6,483 nucleotides of DNA, from positions 1 through 6,483 of the forward strand of contig MESS01000008.1 of the NCBI GenBank assembly GCA_001771055.1. Reading direction: 5' to 3'. The notes under the pieces were generated by a model that was not told where the DNA came from, searched no databases, and worked only from the letters and a program-made list of their open reading frames with translations. The position numbers and the translations under genes were made by a program. This DNA is from Caldithrix sp. RBG_13_44_9. GTDB taxonomy: Bacteria > Calditrichota > Calditrichia > RBG-13-44-9. Shown here piece by piece: positions 5,401-6,483 of the stretch (positions within the stretch are counted from its first letter, which is position 1; each line of letters begins with the position of its first letter).

Positions 5401-5898
5401 TTACTTAAAAATAGTCCAGTGAGAATGGATTAATTTCCAGTCATCATTCATTAATAAATAGACTTCAGTGCTTCTCCAGCGGGAAGTAATACTGTCAAGT
5501 TCCGAGTAGTTATACAGCACATAAGTTAAAATTCCTACTTCACCATGCAGTTGAACCTTTGGATCACGCATCTCAAAGCGGGGTATACTTATTTTCCCTT
5601 TCATGGGGGCGTTGGCCATTTCAAAGGCTTTGAATCCCCTCACCAGTGTATCGGTCCCCTCTGCAAAATAAGTAACCTCTTCCGCCGCCAGTTCTATGAA
5701 ACCATAAGGATCTCCCTTGGCCCAGCGGTCCAAAGCCATTTTTTCTTTAGCGATAATAATTTCCGCCGAGGGATTTACGGTTGATATCTGGCACCCACAT
5801 AGAACAGATATTACCGCCACGGAAATGATAGCAAGAAAAAACAATGAATTTTTTTTCTGCCGCAATTCAAATTCTCCTTCCTGTTGGGTATAAACCAT
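5401..5898 (-). CDS. SnoaL/NTF2-like (DUF4440-type) lipoprotein
   Basis: From the ATG at 5896-5898 this is a 165-aa protein with a lipoprotein signal (RQKKNSLFFLAIISVAVISV) and a lipobox LCGC, the lipidated Cys being residue 36. The rest is one NTF2-like cone fold: an amphipathic helix EKMALDRWAKGDPYGFIELA, then AEEVTYFAEG, then strands with KISIPRFEMRDPKVQLHGEVGILTY. The end is RSTEVYLLMNDDWKLIHSHWTIF. The pattern 'WxxGDPxGFxE ... V-Y-F ... WxLIHxHW' is typical of SnoaL-like proteins whose roles range from ligand binding to small-molecule catalysis; the substrate is unknown. Start choice is open. The ATG has AGAGGT at seven bases, but a TTG at 5863-5865 has a stronger AAGGAG eight bases away and would remove an acidic N-terminal stretch unusual for a signal peptide. 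It follows the 98-aa gene by 18 bases, so it is probably in the same operon. Confidence 0.88.
   Translation of the reverse strand: MVYTQQEGEFELRQKKNSLFFLAIISVAVISVLCGCQISTVNPSAEIIIAKEKMALDRWAKGDPYGFIELAAEEVTYFAEGTDTLVRGFKAFEMANAPMKGKISIPRFEMRDPKVQLHGEVGILTYVLYNYSELDSITSRWRSTEVYLLMNDDWKLIHSHWTIFK
5874..5879 (-). promoter_or_regulatory. Strong internal ribosome binding site that may mark the true start of the SnoaL-like lipoprotein
   Basis: AAGGAG lies eight bases before an in-frame TTG (5863-5865). Initiation there would give a classic lipoprotein signal peptide beginning Met-Arg-Gln-Lys-Lys. The competing site, AGAGGT at 5906-5911, serves the ATG at 5898. Confidence 0.45.
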
Positions 5899-5916
5899 CA
5901 CAATGACCTCTATTAA

Positions 5917-6213
5917 TTATTTTTTGGCGAACAGCCGGCTGAAACCAGAATAAGGAACCAGGGGAATCAATTCAAAAGTGATCAGCTTTTCTCTCGCCAG
6001 CGGGAGGGTGCTGAGATATTTTTCCGCCTCCGGCACATCCCGGCATTCCAATAGCAGAACAGCGGTATTCAGGTCCGGACGGAAATAGAGCTCACGGATG
6101 ATCCCTGCCTGATACAGCTCCCAGGCCTTAAGTGCTTCTTCCTTTTTAAATTCAGGAGTAAAATCTTGGGGATTCACTCCCGTCATCTCTTTTTCAACAG
6201 CCAAGATTTTCAT
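5917..6213 (-). CDS. Small dimeric alpha/beta-barrel protein (YCII/muconolactone-isomerase-like)
   Basis: This complete 98-aa protein is cytoplasmic, with no signal peptide or membrane segment. The order is a first strand KILAVEKEM, a helix TPEFKKEEALKAWELYQAG (19-37), strand IIRELYFRPD (38-47) and strand TAVLLLECRD (50-59). A second helix VPEAEKYLSTLPLA and the strand ITFELIPLVPY near the end follow. This beta-alpha-beta repeat with a 'WELYxxGxIRELYFR' centre is the pattern of small dimeric alpha/beta-barrel proteins related to YCII-like and muconolactone isomerase-like families. Members are often of unknown function, and no catalytic residue can be assigned here. The ATG at 6211-6213 has AGGA ten bases upstream, a rather long spacing. 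It is the first gene of the four-gene run, just downstream of the palindromic repeat, so the operon promoter is expected near 6214-6253; that short AT-rich stretch shows no clear consensus. Confidence 0.85.
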   Translation of the reverse strand: MKILAVEKEMTGVNPQDFTPEFKKEEALKAWELYQAGIIRELYFRPDLNTAVLLLECRDVPEAEKYLSTLPLAREKLITFELIPLVPYSGFSRLFAKK

Positions 6214-6253
6214 AATTTTTAAATCCTATATGTAAAATGATTTTAATTTAAAT

Positions 6254-6357
6254 GGAACACGGATGACACCGATTTAACAGATTAACGCGGATTTTTTTAT
6301 TGCAGCATTGAAAGAATTATCCGCGATCATCCGTCAAATCAGTGGTATCAGCGTTCT
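6254..6357. repeat. Imperfect palindrome of 9-base units
   Basis: The left arm (6254-6292) and right arm (6319-6357) are 39 bases each and pair at 29 of 39 positions by my alignment, around a 26-base loop. Each arm is itself a run of four degenerate units ending in GAT. On the left these are AACACGGAT, GACACCGAT, TTAACAGAT and TAACGCGGAT; the right arm read on the minus strand gives AACGCTGAT, ACCACTGAT, TTGACGGAT and GATCGCGGAT. The period is 9, with one extra base in the last unit. The right arm overlaps the stop codon of the upstream membrane protein by two bases. It could act as a bidirectional hairpin or terminator, but its sequence order suggests a dispersed intergenic repeat of a type I have seen in many environmental genomes. 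Confidence 0.8.
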
Positions 6358-6483
6358 ATTTTCTTCCTATTGCCAAACGATAAAAAATATAGGGTGCTAT
6401 GGTAATCCACAGCAGAAAGAGACTCCATACCCGTCCGGAAATAATATGGTAATCTGCTAGAAGTATTGACCAGGGATTCTTCA
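6356..6483 (-). CDS. C-terminal end of a membrane protein (gene enters from the right edge)
   Basis: A minus-strand frame is open from the window edge to a TAG at 6356-6358 and encodes 41 complete residues. It begins KNPWSILLADYHIISG and continues into a hydrophobic segment (about residues 18-35, with WSLFLLWITIAPYIFY) and a short basic tail RLAIGRK. That is the signature of a last transmembrane helix with positive residues on its cytoplasmic side. The other frames here are either stopped or look unlike protein. The family cannot be recognised from the fragment. It precedes the 98-aa gene by 142 bases filled mainly by the palindromic repeat, so it is probably a separate transcription unit. 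Confidence 0.7.
   Translation of the reverse strand, partial: KNPWSILLADYHIISGRVWSLFLLWITIAPYIFYRLAIGRK

Noticed and set aside
395..6213. A single dedicated defence or stress island
   Set aside because: The genes are common housekeeping or metabolic families split into at least two transcription units. No integrase, transposase, toxin-antitoxin or nuclease signature was found.
6352..6482. Alternative minus-strand frame at the right edge (43 codons)
   Set aside because: Its translation is serine-rich with no recognisable pattern, whereas the overlapping frame ending at 6356 has a clean transmembrane helix and basic tail. Only one can be real.

Overview
This window looks like ordinary bacterial chromosome of moderate to low G+C. 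Shine-Dalgarno sites are recognisable and two predicted lipoproteins have signal peptides. The gene content (zinc alcohol dehydrogenase, RsuA-type pseudouridine synthase, two AlkD-like proteins, SnoaL-like lipoprotein) and two families of short-unit intergenic repeats would suit an environmental, probably diderm lineage, perhaps in or near the FCB group. That placement is a guess: no marker gene fixes the phylum. All complete genes lie on the minus strand, so transcription runs from high to low coordinates.

Right part (6483 down to 4103): the C-terminal end of a membrane protein (stop at 6356) is followed by an imperfect palindrome of 9-base units (6254-6357). Then comes a tightly packed run of four genes: a 98-aa dimeric alpha/beta-barrel protein, a SnoaL/NTF2-like lipoprotein, an AlkD-like DNA alkylation repair protein, and a lipoprotein of unknown function. 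The AlkD-like gene carries an apparent frameshift at a T7 run. Its missing C-terminal helices are encoded in the -1 frame, which ends 13 bases before the next start codon.

Middle (4102 to 3766): a 337-base gene-free stretch with three copies of an 8-base-unit repeat, two direct and one inverted. It closes the four-gene run on its downstream side, as the 9-base-unit palindrome does on its upstream side.

Left part (3765 down to 395): a flavodoxin-fold NAD(P)H oxidoreductase, a second AlkD-like protein of a different subfamily, an RsuA-family pseudouridine synthase, and a zinc-dependent alcohol dehydrogenase. The dehydrogenase starts 28 bases after the synthase stops, so those two are probably co-transcribed. 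A possible sigma-70-type promoter lies before the left AlkD-like gene. Beyond the dehydrogenase is a startless reading frame resembling a membrane-protein N-terminus (202-360), perhaps a gene remnant. At the edge is the tail of a plus-strand gene (2-109), convergent with the rest.

No coherent new multi-gene system is evident. The best leads are the frameshifted AlkD-like gene with a canonical slippery heptamer, and the two repeat families at the ends of one operon.
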